Assembly: GCA_031401235.1 (NCBI GenBank)
Contig: JANNRJ010000028.1
Coordinates: 5,089 to 69,088 of the forward strand
Origin: UBA3006 sp031401235
Lineage (GTDB): Bacteria; Actinomycetota; Acidimicrobiia; Acidimicrobiales; Ilumatobacteraceae
Direction: 5' to 3'
Length of the DNA stretch: 64,000 nt
Under the pieces are notes generated by a model that saw only the letters and a list, made by a program, of their open reading frames with translations, ran no database searches and was not told the DNA's origin. This document shows positions 43,501-51,254 of this stretch, piece after piece. Positions within the stretch are counted from its first letter, which is position 1. The number at the start of each line of letters is the position of its first letter. The position numbers and the translations under genes were made by a program.

Positions 43501-43867
43501 GTGTCCTCAGTTGTTGAAAGTTTGATCGCCACGGGGCGACTTACAAGGACTTCTCGTGACCAGCGATTAATAAATCAGTTGCTTGAACATGCGCAACTGC
43601 ACATCCAAAGTGCTGAATTGCTTGTAGGCAGTGACGATTTGATTGCGGCTTTTCAAATTGCATATGACGCAGTGAGAAAGTCATGTGCAGCACTCCTCGT
43701 ATACCACGAACTACGCACGACGAGTCGGGGTGGACACCATGCACTCTTTGAATGCCTACGAATATCCGGGGGCGGCCGGTAAATCCCCGAGCGCTTCACA
43801 AATTCAACATGCCGTGACAACGGCACGAGCTGTCTATAATCTTGTTATCGAACTGGTACGTGAGTAG
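43501..43867 (+). pseudogene. HEPN-domain toxin gene, broken by internal deletion and frameshift
   Basis: From GTG 43501, about 80 codons read as a HEPN N-terminal half (LLEHAQLHIQSAELLVGSDD, AAFQIAYDAVRKSCAALL, then RTTSRGGHHALFECL) and end soon after in a stop at 43782. The missing C-terminal piece continues in another frame up to 43867, reading NAYEYPGAAGKSPSASQIQ and then AVTTARAVYNLVIELV. The R-x4-6-H/EYP part of intact HEPN proteins is largely absent between the halves, which points to a deletion with frame shift. It was the partner of the MNT-like gene. It could still give a truncated product. Confidence 0.7.
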
Positions 43868-44243
43868 TTGATCGTCCGAAGCGCCGAAAAATCACGCGCC
43901 AACCGAGCAGCACAGCACCTAAAAATAGCGCGGCGACGATAACAAATGCTGTTGCGGTGCCACGATCGAACACCAGATTGCGCAGTAGTAATCCGACGAT
44001 GACTGTCGTCATCCAGACGATGGCTCCGATGCGCAGGCTCATCGGTTTTCGCCATGCCCGGCTTACCAACCAGCCGATTGCAATCGCAATGAGAAACGGC
44101 GTCGCCACCGTGATTACCCCGTCAATGGCCGTGCCTTCGTTGTGATTTCGCCGCCCAATTGCCACAAATGCGAACACGCTGCCGGCATCGAGTGCCGCCG
44201 CGATCAGAATAGAACGAAGGTTAGTCCGCGTCGTAATACTCAC
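43845..44243 (-). CDS. DUF3054 membrane protein
   Basis: A small membrane protein of about 130 residues with four hydrophobic helices. The family features are IAAALDAGSVFAFVAIGRRNHNEG, then GWLVSRAWRKP and a mid VWMTTVIVGLLLRNLVFDRGTA-type helix. DUF3054 proteins are found mainly in Actinobacteria and have no known function. Candidate starts are TTG 44249 and GTG 44243, and both overlap the end of the inositol-phosphate synthase gene, so the two are co-transcribed. Confidence 0.75.
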   Translation of the reverse strand: MSITTRTNLRSILIAAALDAGSVFAFVAIGRRNHNEGTAIDGVITVATPFLIAIAIGWLVSRAWRKPMSLRIGAIVWMTTVIVGLLLRNLVFDRGTATAFVIVAALFLGAVLLGWRVIFRRFGRSTTHVPVR

Positions 44244-45546
44244 GACCAAGGTGGGTGATTTGGTCTTCGCCCATAATCCAGCGCAACGTGTTCTTCAATT
44301 TGGTGAGTTGGATAAACAAATCGTGTTCTGGATAGAGGCCGGGTGCCACTTGCGGGCTCTTGTAATAAAACGACAGCCACTCTTGAATTCCGCCTAATCC
44401 AGCGCGCTGGGCGAGGTCGCTAAATAGAACAAGGTCAAGGGCAAGAGGCGCGGCGAGAATCGAGTCGCGACACAGGAAGTCGACTTTGATCTGCATCGGA
44501 TAGCCGAGCCAACCGAAAATATCGATGTTGTCCCAACCCTCTTTGTTATCTCCACGGGGCGGGTAGTAATTGATGCTTACTTTGTGGAAGACGTTGCCGT
44601 ACAGTTCAGGATTTTTGGAGGGCTCAAGAATGTCTTCCAGCACACCAAGTTTGGATTCTTCCTTGGTCTTGAAGTTCTCCGGCGCATCAAGCACTTCGCC
44701 ATCGCGGTTACCAAGAATGTTTGTGCTGTACCAACCCGACAAACCAAGTTGTCGCGCCTTGAGCATTGGCGCGATGACAGTTTTCATTAGTGTTTGACCA
44801 GTTTTGAAATCTTTGCCGCTGATCGGAATATTGTGTTCCGTCGCGTAGGTTCGCAACACCGGAGTATCGACGGCAAGATTCGGCGCACCGTTGGCGAATG
44901 GCACACCTTCCAAGAGAGCGGCATATGCATACAACATTGCCGGAGAAATCATCTCGTGGTTGTCATCGATCGCCTTTTCAAATGATTCGATGTCTTGATG
45001 TTGCGGACCAGGCTCAATGAAAATTTCGGTGCTTGCGCACCAGATCATTACCAGGCGATCGATTTTTTTCTCGTCGCGAAAGCGATTGATATCTTCACGA
45101 ATTGCATTGAGCATCGCTCGCTTACCAATTTCACCTTTGGTGTGTTCACCAGTGAGATTGCGGGCATACTTTCGTTCGAACGCCGCCGGCATTGGGCGAA
45201 TTTCGCGCAGGGCATCGGCTATAGATTCAATGTGCTTGCCACCTTCAAGTACTCCTGCCCGTGAAGCCGCAACGTATGCGTCGTCGGGGTAGACATCCCA
45301 AGCTCCCCACACGATGTCGGCGAGCGCAGCCAGCGGAACGAAATCTTTCACCAGCGGACTTCGATTGTCGGTTCGCTTGCCAAGTCGAATCGTGCCCATC
45401 TGGGTGAGAGAGCCAATTGGCAAGCCTTGGCCCCGCTTAACGAGCTCGACACCGGCGATGAGTGTGGACGACACCGCGCCGAGGCCAACCACGAGCACGC
45501 CTAGGCGACCAGTTGCGGGGGCGACAGTTACTGGACTTGTAGTCAT
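44221..45546 (-). CDS. ino1: Inositol-3-phosphate synthase
   Basis: NAD-dependent isomerase that turns glucose-6-phosphate into inositol-1-phosphate, the entry to phosphatidylinositol and, in Actinobacteria, mycothiol. The N-terminal Rossmann motif is LVVGLGAVSSTLIAGVE. GKDFKTGQTLMKTVIAPMLK is the catalytic Lys segment, and LSGWYSTNILGNRDGEVL and VDFLCRDSILAAPLALDLV are also diagnostic. At 441 residues it is longer than mycobacterial Ino1 (about 367) and closer in size to the long bacterial/eukaryotic form. The DUF3054 gene overlaps its 3' end. Confidence 0.93.
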   Translation of the reverse strand: MTTSPVTVAPATGRLGVLVVGLGAVSSTLIAGVELVKRGQGLPIGSLTQMGTIRLGKRTDNRSPLVKDFVPLAALADIVWGAWDVYPDDAYVAASRAGVLEGGKHIESIADALREIRPMPAAFERKYARNLTGEHTKGEIGKRAMLNAIREDINRFRDEKKIDRLVMIWCASTEIFIEPGPQHQDIESFEKAIDDNHEMISPAMLYAYAALLEGVPFANGAPNLAVDTPVLRTYATEHNIPISGKDFKTGQTLMKTVIAPMLKARQLGLSGWYSTNILGNRDGEVLDAPENFKTKEESKLGVLEDILEPSKNPELYGNVFHKVSINYYPPRGDNKEGWDNIDIFGWLGYPMQIKVDFLCRDSILAAPLALDLVLFSDLAQRAGLGGIQEWLSFYYKSPQVAPGLYPEHDLFIQLTKLKNTLRWIMGEDQITHLGREYYDAD

Positions 45547-45630
45547 GAGATCTCCTGAATACGACGAGGCTCTCTTAGGTTACGCCCCAATTGAGGCTGC
45601 CCGACCGATCAAGACGACCTATCAAACGAA

Positions 45631-46248
45631 TTAGTGACCACTGTCAAGTTCTGCCATTAGCAGAGCAAGCATGTGTGTTCGAGTGGCGTGGCGCGAGCAA
45701 CCCTGTACTCGGCGAAAGTGGTCCCACATTTCAAATGAGATCACCGCTTCAAGCCGGGAAATCGCATTGTATGGATTGTGATGCCGGTCTAGCTCCGACT
45801 TAAAGGACTGTTGAATTTGCGATGAAGTAGCGTGACGCAATTGTCGCAGCGTTGCGGAAATTGTTGGCGAACTTCGGGCCGCAACACTGAATCGAACTCC
45901 GTTATGTATCGGCGCTGCAAGCGAGTACAGATCATCGTGCATTTCGATCAATTGTCGAGCTTTACTTACCGTTGATCGTCGCCCGGATACGACGGCAAGT
46001 AGCGGCATGATCCGCCTGGATTGCCTGTCAACTAACTCGGTGTACAATCCTTCGATGTCGTCAAAGTGGTGATATATCGCGCGGACGGAAACATTTGCCC
46101 GTTTAGCCACCTGTTGCACCGCTGGTTCGTGATGACCTTCCTCGAGCAATTGCAATAACGCATTGGAAATTGAGGTGCGGGTACGTTGCGAACGGGCGTG
46201 GCGACCATCTGAAGCGATGGCATCAACGGTAGTCAACACGATATCCAC
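45631..46248 (-). CDS. TetR-family transcriptional regulator
   Basis: A 205-residue repressor-type protein. The N-terminal HTH (residues ~20-67: ISNALLQLLEEG, AVQQVAKRANVSVRAIYHHFDDIEGLY) is a textbook TetR DNA-binding domain. The helical C-terminal half would bind an unknown ligand. It is divergent from the RCC1-repeat gene across a region with three inverted repeats, the nearest being TGCAGA-TGT-TCTGCA (46283-46297), which is 35 bases from its start. Confidence 0.88.
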   Translation of the reverse strand: MDIVLTTVDAIASDGRHARSQRTRTSISNALLQLLEEGHHEPAVQQVAKRANVSVRAIYHHFDDIEGLYTELVDRQSRRIMPLLAVVSGRRSTVSKARQLIEMHDDLYSLAAPIHNGVRFSVAARSSPTISATLRQLRHATSSQIQQSFKSELDRHHNPYNAISRLEAVISFEMWDHFRRVQGCSRHATRTHMLALLMAELDSGH

Positions 46249-46282
46249 TTTATGGTACTAACCGACAAAGCGCACAATTATA

Positions 46283-46384
46283 TGCAGATGTTCTGCAAAT
46301 TGTAATCAGCAACGATGAATCATTGATTGGGTGCGGGTGCCAATTCGTCAATTCCGGCATATCCGGAAGTACCGCCATGGCGGT
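46283..46384. promoter_or_regulatory. Three inverted repeats between the tetR gene and the RCC1-repeat gene
   Basis: The 246-base intergenic region holds three dyads: TGCAGA-TGT-TCTGCA (46283-46297), TTCCGG-CATAT-CCGGAA (46352-46368) and the perfect 14-base palindrome ACCGCCATGGCGGT (46371-46384). The first is best placed for TetR autoregulation. The other two, nearly abutting, could be operators or transcript hairpins. Nothing else was recognised in the gap. Confidence 0.45.
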
Positions 46385-46494
46385 CCGTTCGGAGACGGTT
46401 AGCCAAATATTTATTGATTGGAGCGCCAAATCACAATTTTGGAATATGAACCTTTGTTTCGTTTTTGTGAACACGCGGCCCACGGTTTCTCTGT

Positions 46495-48726
46495 GTGCGG
46501 ATCAAAATTTCTACTGTCGCCTTTATGTTTCGACGGATCGTCGTTGTGCTCATCTCGCTGGCGGTGATCATCGCTTGCTTGGGTGCGCGCAATGTCAGGG
46601 CCGATCCTGCCGGTGCCGTAGTCGCAACAGCAACGGGGAATGCCACATTCGTGGTGGCACGTGCCCGTTACATCGATGCTGGAGATGCATTCGGTTGTGT
46701 GATCCTGGACGATTCGTCGGTGAAATGTTTTGGTCTCGGCGCTGATGGCCAACTTGGTTCGGGCGGCACTTCCAACATTGGCGACGGTGTGGGAGTTTCA
46801 GTTTCTGCAGCGGCGGCGATTGCGCTCGGGTCGGGGCGGACGACCCGAGCCATCGCCACCGGTTCATCACATGCTTGCGCTCTTCTCGACAACTACAGCG
46901 TCAAGTGTTGGGGTTCTGGTGTGTATGGTCGACTTGGTTATGGCGATACCACTTCCCGGGGGACAACTCCAGGATCGATGGGCGATTCGCTCGTCGCGGT
47001 AAATCTTGGCACTGGTCGAACTGCGCGGATGATTACCGCTGGTGCACAACACACATGTGCACTGCTGGACAACAGCACAGTGAAGTGTTGGGGTCGGGGA
47101 GCAAATGGCCAACTCGGCTATGGCAATACCCAAACTCGCGGCGATGAGCCAAACGAAATGGGGGATTCGGCGGTGGCGATCGGCCTCGGCACGGGGCGCT
47201 CGGCGCGTTCCATTGCCGCCGGATCAAACCATACCTGTGCCGTACTCGACAACGACACCGTCAAGTGTTGGGGCGACAATTCTTATGGTCAGCTTGGTCA
47301 AGGAAATCTTCTCGCTATTGGCGACGGTGTTGGTACGACGGTTTCGGCCTCGGCAGCGATTGCGCTTGGGTCGGGGCGTACAGCCCGCGCCATCGCCACA
47401 GGAGATTCCCATACCTGTGCCTTGCTGGATGATGGCAGTGTCAAGTGTTGGGGTGCGGGGTCTAATGGCCGGCTTGGTTCTGGTGGGGCTGATGACTTGG
47501 GAGATGGAATCAATGAGATGGGGAATGACTTAAGTCCTGTATCGCTAGGAGTCGATAGAACAGCGCTCGCAATTACTGCAGGTTCGGCACATACTTGCGC
47601 ACTTTTGGATAACTACGAAGTTAAGTGCTGGGGCAGTGGTGCCGACGGGCGACTTGGGTACGGCAATCAAAACAATGTCGGAGACAATCCCGGACAAATG
47701 GGTGACTCCCTCACCGCCGTTGCGCTCGGCACCGGACGCACCGCTCGAGCAATAGTTGCCGCCTCGGCCCATACCTGTGCGATCCTCGATAACGACACGG
47801 TGAAATGTTGGGGTAATGGCGGTAATGGTCGCCGCGGATCGGAAAGTACTCTGCGCGCCGGACACATCACATCTACCACCGGCGACAATCTGCCGGCCAT
47901 TGACTTGGGGAGTGGTCGAACCGCCAACACACTCACCGAACCCGGTCGCCCAACTTCGCTGAACGCTGTTGCCGGTGATGCCCAGGTCTCGCTGAGTTGG
48001 AGCGCCCCGACAGCCAATGGCGGATCGGCGCTGACCGATTATGTGATCGAGTCGTCTGTGGATAGCGGTGCAACGTGGCTCGTTGTCAATGACGGCATTT
48101 CTACAGCGTCAAGTGCGGTCGCCACCGGTTTGACCAATGCAACAAATTACGTGTTTCGACTCAGCGCGGTGAACAACGTTGCCACAAGTGCAGTGTCGAG
48201 TACATCTGCCACTGTGATCCCCACGGCGACAACGACATCTACAACAGCAATAACAACTACGACCTCGAGTACGTCATCGACTTCAACGACGACCCCAAGT
48301 ACGACGACACCAAGCACGACGACATCGATCCCGACACCGACAAGTTCTGTCACAACTCTGCCCAGCGAACCAGTCACCGTGCGTGTCATCCCCAAACTGG
48401 TGTTACCGCCATTCGCTCCGTACGCAACGTCACTCAGTGCGCTACATCAACTACGTCTTATGTCCTACAGCGCACTATTGCGCCGGGGAGACAAAGTCAC
48501 CTGCATCGGCTACACGGCTCCCAATCCAATGCAGATGGTCAGCCAGTTAAGCATCAAGCGTGCCGAATTGGTCTGTGCTTACCTCGCTAAACACGTGCGT
48601 GGCATTACTACCAAAGTCGACACCCAATGGCCAACATCGATCCAGACCAGTTCGCTCTCAGCAGCGGCTTCGTTGTCGGTCAATTTGGAGCGCCGGGTCA
48701 TCGTGCTTGCCACTCCGCGTTCCTAG
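46495..48726 (+). CDS. Secreted RCC1-repeat propeller protein with FnIII and OmpA-like domains
   Basis: A large exported protein. A signal peptide (FRRIVVVLISLAVIIACLG) is followed by seven RCC1-type repeats over about residues 57-470. Each has the core H-T-C-A-x-LD-x4-VKCWG-x7-LG-x-G, enough for one seven-bladed propeller. Cysteine pairs recur in every blade and may form disulfides. A fibronectin type III domain follows at ~482-576, then a Thr/Ser-rich linker (~577-621) and an OmpA-like C-terminus (SQLSIKRAELVCAYL). GTG 46495 or ATG 46525 may start. The role is unknown, perhaps binding at the cell surface. Confidence 0.78.
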   Translation: MRIKISTVAFMFRRIVVVLISLAVIIACLGARNVRADPAGAVVATATGNATFVVARARYIDAGDAFGCVILDDSSVKCFGLGADGQLGSGGTSNIGDGVGVSVSAAAAIALGSGRTTRAIATGSSHACALLDNYSVKCWGSGVYGRLGYGDTTSRGTTPGSMGDSLVAVNLGTGRTARMITAGAQHTCALLDNSTVKCWGRGANGQLGYGNTQTRGDEPNEMGDSAVAIGLGTGRSARSIAAGSNHTCAVLDNDTVKCWGDNSYGQLGQGNLLAIGDGVGTTVSASAAIALGSGRTARAIATGDSHTCALLDDGSVKCWGAGSNGRLGSGGADDLGDGINEMGNDLSPVSLGVDRTALAITAGSAHTCALLDNYEVKCWGSGADGRLGYGNQNNVGDNPGQMGDSLTAVALGTGRTARAIVAASAHTCAILDNDTVKCWGNGGNGRRGSESTLRAGHITSTTGDNLPAIDLGSGRTANTLTEPGRPTSLNAVAGDAQVSLSWSAPTANGGSALTDYVIESSVDSGATWLVVNDGISTASSAVATGLTNATNYVFRLSAVNNVATSAVSSTSATVIPTATTTSTTAITTTTSSTSSTSTTTPSTTTPSTTTSIPTPTSSVTTLPSEPVTVRVIPKLVLPPFAPYATSLSALHQLRLMSYSALLRRGDKVTCIGYTAPNPMQMVSQLSIKRAELVCAYLAKHVRGITTKVDTQWPTSIQTSSLSAAASLSVNLERRVIVLATPRS

Positions 48727-48744
48727 AACCGCAAAAAGAAATCT

Positions 48745-48776
48745 AGGACGGGCGGTTGCCGATCTTGCTCCGTCCT
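48745..48776 (+). repeat. Inverted repeat downstream of the RCC1-repeat gene
   Basis: AGGACGG (48745-48751) and CCGTCCT (48770-48776) form a perfect seven-base stem with an 18-base loop, with no T run after it. It lies between the RCC1 gene stop and the ilv leader peptide. It could end the upstream transcript weakly or belong to the ilvB promoter region, where no convincing -35/-10 pair was found. Confidence 0.4.
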
Positions 48777-48791
48777 GACAGACTGTAAGAG

Positions 48792-48839
48792 ATGTCACCC
48801 AAGGTCGTTAACTTCACAGCAGCAGTACTCGTAATTTAA
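48792..48839 (+). CDS. ilvB leader peptide (branched-chain-rich)
   Basis: A 15-codon frame, M-S-P-K-V-V-N-F-T-A-A-V-L-V-I-stop, located 95 bases before ilvB and 31 bases ahead of an intrinsic terminator. Six of fifteen residues are Val, Leu or Ile, and four of these are the last codons (V-L-V-I) next to the stop. That is the design of attenuation leaders for branched-chain amino acid operons. No Shine-Dalgarno is evident, so it may be translated leaderless. Confidence 0.75.
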   Translation: MSPKVVNFTAAVLVI

Positions 48840-48870
48840 TAGGCGCGCCGGCGACCGCCGCGCGTGCCCC

Positions 48871-48896
48871 AAGCCTCCCAATCGGGGGGCTTTTTT
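48871..48896 (+). terminator. Intrinsic terminator (attenuator) upstream of ilvB
   Basis: AAGCCTCCC (48871-48879), loop AATC, GGGGGGCTT (48884-48892), then an overlapping T run to 48896. The nine-pair stem includes one G-T pair. It is followed by only 37 bases before the ilvB ATG, so it acts inside the operon leader. The GC-rich stretch 48842-48867 between leader peptide and terminator can fold by itself and may be the alternative structure. Confidence 0.8.
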
Positions 48897-48933
48897 AATC
48901 CCCAAAAACCGTTCACAACAGAGTCGAGATCTC

Positions 48934-50709
48934 ATGAGTCACAGAAACGCCAAGTTCAATGACCAACTCACCGGAGCACAAGCGTTGATCAAGTCATTGG
49001 AAATGCAAAATGTAGAAGTGATGTTTGGTCTTCCCGGTGGATGCATTCTGCCCGCCTATGACCCGCTCATTGATTCTTCGATCCGTCACATTTTGGTCCG
49101 CCACGAACAAGGTGCCGGTCACATGGCCGAAGGGTATGCCCATGTCACCGGTCGACCGGGAGTGGCGATGGTGACAAGCGGTCCGGCTGCAACCAACATG
49201 GTTACACCACTGTGTGACGCCTACATGGATTCGATTCCGATGGTGGCGATCACCGGTCAGGTTCCAACAACTGCCATTGGTTCCGATGCGTTTCAAGAGT
49301 GCGACACGGTGGGCATCACTCGGAGTGTTACTAAACATAACGAGTTGGTGATGAGTGCCGACGATATTCCGATGGCGATACGCCAAGCGTTCCATATTGC
49401 AAGTACCGGACGACCAGGTCCAACTCTTGTTGATCTACCCAAGGATGTTTTGCAAAACAAAATGAGTTGGCACTGGCCGTCAGACGACGAAGTTTTGGAC
49501 AGCCTGCCCGGTTACAAGCCGACCACCAAGGGTCATTCGCGAATGATCAAGGAAGCCGCGCTGTTAATTTTGCGCTCCGAGCGACCGGTGTTGTATGTCG
49601 GCGGCGGTGTACTCAAGGCGCGGGCGGCCGATGCATTGCGGGCATTGGCAGAACTCACTCAGATCCCAGTCGTGACCACGCTGATGGCCCGCGGTGCATT
49701 CCCCGATGATCATCCGTTGTGTCTCGGAATGCCCGGAATGCACGGAACCGCGACAGCGGTGACCGCGATGCAAAAGGCCGACCTGTTGATCGCTCTTGGA
49801 GCCAGATTCGATGACCGAGTCACCGGTCGAGTCAATTCATTTGCCCCTGAGGCAAAAATTATTCATGTCGACATTGATCCGGCCGAGCAGGGCAAAGTTC
49901 GCAAGCCCGATGTTCCAATCGTGGGTGACTGCCGATTGGTGATTGAAGAAATTGTCAAAGCAATCAATGATCTACTCAAAGGCGACATGGTGCAAGCCGA
50001 TCTCAAATCGTGGCGCAGTCGCATTAGCGGTTGGCAAGAACAGTTTCCACTCGCTTACGACCAGAGCGAACCCGGCAATGCGCTTAAGCCGCAGTTTTGT
50101 TTGGAAAAACTTCGCGATGCCGCCCCCGAAGGCACGATCTTGGTCTCTGGCGTCGGTCAGCATCAGATGTGGTCAAGTCAGTATTGGCGATTCAATGAAC
50201 CGTACACATGGGTTAATTCCGGTGGACTAGGAACGATGGGCTTTGCGGTTCCGGCGGCAATCGGCGCCAAAGTAGGTCGCCCGGACAAAACCGTGTGGGC
50301 AATCGACGGCGATGGTTGTTTCCAAATGACCGCTCAAGAACTTGTCACGGCCTCACTTGAACGAATTCCGATTAAAGTTGGGATCCTCAACAACTCGTCA
50401 CTGGGTATGGTTCGTCAGTGGCAGGAGATGTTTTATGACGAGCGCTACAGCGAGGTACATCTCTCTACTGATGTGCCAAACTTCGCCAAGTGGGCCGAGG
50501 CCATGGGTTGCGTCGGTATTCGGGTTGATGATCCGTCTGAAGTCGAGCCGGCGATCGACAAGGCGAATTCGATCAACGACCGGCCAGTGGTGATTGATTT
50601 CTGTGTGGATTCGAACGAGAAGGTGTTCCCGATGGTTGCTGCTGGTCAAAGCAATGACGACTTGATTGTCCAACCTTCACAACAATCACGGCGGGAGTTC
50701 TTGCGATGA
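48934..50709 (+). CDS. ilvB: Acetolactate synthase large subunit
   Basis: ThDP enzyme for the first common step in branched-chain amino acid synthesis. The catalytic Glu region is ILVRHEQGAGHMAEGYA. The central FAD domain follows, then the ThDP motif GDGCFQMTAQEL ... ILNNSSLGMVRQWQ. Length 591 is typical of anabolic enzymes. It is preceded by a leader-peptide attenuator. It overlaps ilvN by four bases (ATGA). Confidence 0.96.
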   Translation: MSHRNAKFNDQLTGAQALIKSLEMQNVEVMFGLPGGCILPAYDPLIDSSIRHILVRHEQGAGHMAEGYAHVTGRPGVAMVTSGPAATNMVTPLCDAYMDSIPMVAITGQVPTTAIGSDAFQECDTVGITRSVTKHNELVMSADDIPMAIRQAFHIASTGRPGPTLVDLPKDVLQNKMSWHWPSDDEVLDSLPGYKPTTKGHSRMIKEAALLILRSERPVLYVGGGVLKARAADALRALAELTQIPVVTTLMARGAFPDDHPLCLGMPGMHGTATAVTAMQKADLLIALGARFDDRVTGRVNSFAPEAKIIHVDIDPAEQGKVRKPDVPIVGDCRLVIEEIVKAINDLLKGDMVQADLKSWRSRISGWQEQFPLAYDQSEPGNALKPQFCLEKLRDAAPEGTILVSGVGQHQMWSSQYWRFNEPYTWVNSGGLGTMGFAVPAAIGAKVGRPDKTVWAIDGDGCFQMTAQELVTASLERIPIKVGILNNSSLGMVRQWQEMFYDERYSEVHLSTDVPNFAKWAEAMGCVGIRVDDPSEVEPAIDKANSINDRPVVIDFCVDSNEKVFPMVAAGQSNDDLIVQPSQQSRREFLR

Positions 50710-51254
50710 GCGGAAACAATCCATACGGCAGGACAGTGACGCACCACATGTTGTCGGTGTTGGTGAAGAACCGTCCGGGTGTCTTGGCTCGTGTGGCATC
50801 GTTATTCGCCCGTCGCGGCTACAACATATATTCACTTGCTGTGGCCCCAACCGAGCAGGATGACTACAGTCGCATTTCAATCGTCGTCGATGTTGAGTCT
50901 GCACCACTTGAGCAGATCGTGAAACAATTGTTCAAACTCATTGATGTCGTTCGAATCTCGGAGTTGGACCCACGCAATTCCGTCGAGCGCGAATTAGTCG
51001 TGTTGACGGTGAAAGCTTCAGGTGACCAACGCGGACAAATCGTCGAACTGGTGAACATATTTGAAGGTAAAATTCTTTCGGTTGGACCAGATGCACTCAT
51101 CGTCTCAATTGATGGGAGCCCAGAAAAACTGGACGATTTTTCTGAATTGTTGCGACCGTATGGAATCATTGAATTGCAACGCACTGGGCGGGTAGCACTT
51201 CCCAAACTTGATCGCACTGCACGGGTTCGTGCACCAAAGGGAAAGGCAAATTAA
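50706..51254 (+). CDS. ilvN: Acetolactate synthase regulatory subunit
   Basis: Small subunit carrying valine feedback control. The N-terminal ACT domain is clear (HHMLSVLVKNRPGVLARVA and RRGYNIYSLAVAPTEQDDYSR). A second ACT-like domain follows (RELVVLTVKASGDQRGQIVELV) and ends with PYGIIELQRTGRVAL. Length 182 is normal for the Gram-positive form. Its stop and the ilvC start overlap by one base. Confidence 0.95.
   Translation: MSGNNPYGRTVTHHMLSVLVKNRPGVLARVASLFARRGYNIYSLAVAPTEQDDYSRISIVVDVESAPLEQIVKQLFKLIDVVRISELDPRNSVERELVVLTVKASGDQRGQIVELVNIFEGKILSVGPDALIVSIDGSPEKLDDFSELLRPYGIIELQRTGRVALPKLDRTARVRAPKGKAN

Noticed and set aside
46867..47865. Repeated minus-strand frames under the RCC1-repeat gene
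   Set aside because: They arise from the repeated DNA of the propeller blades and have no independent start signals.
48226..48360. Thr/Ser codon repeat as a possible CRISPR or minisatellite
   Set aside because: It is an ACN-rich linker in a protein frame with irregular units and no spacers.
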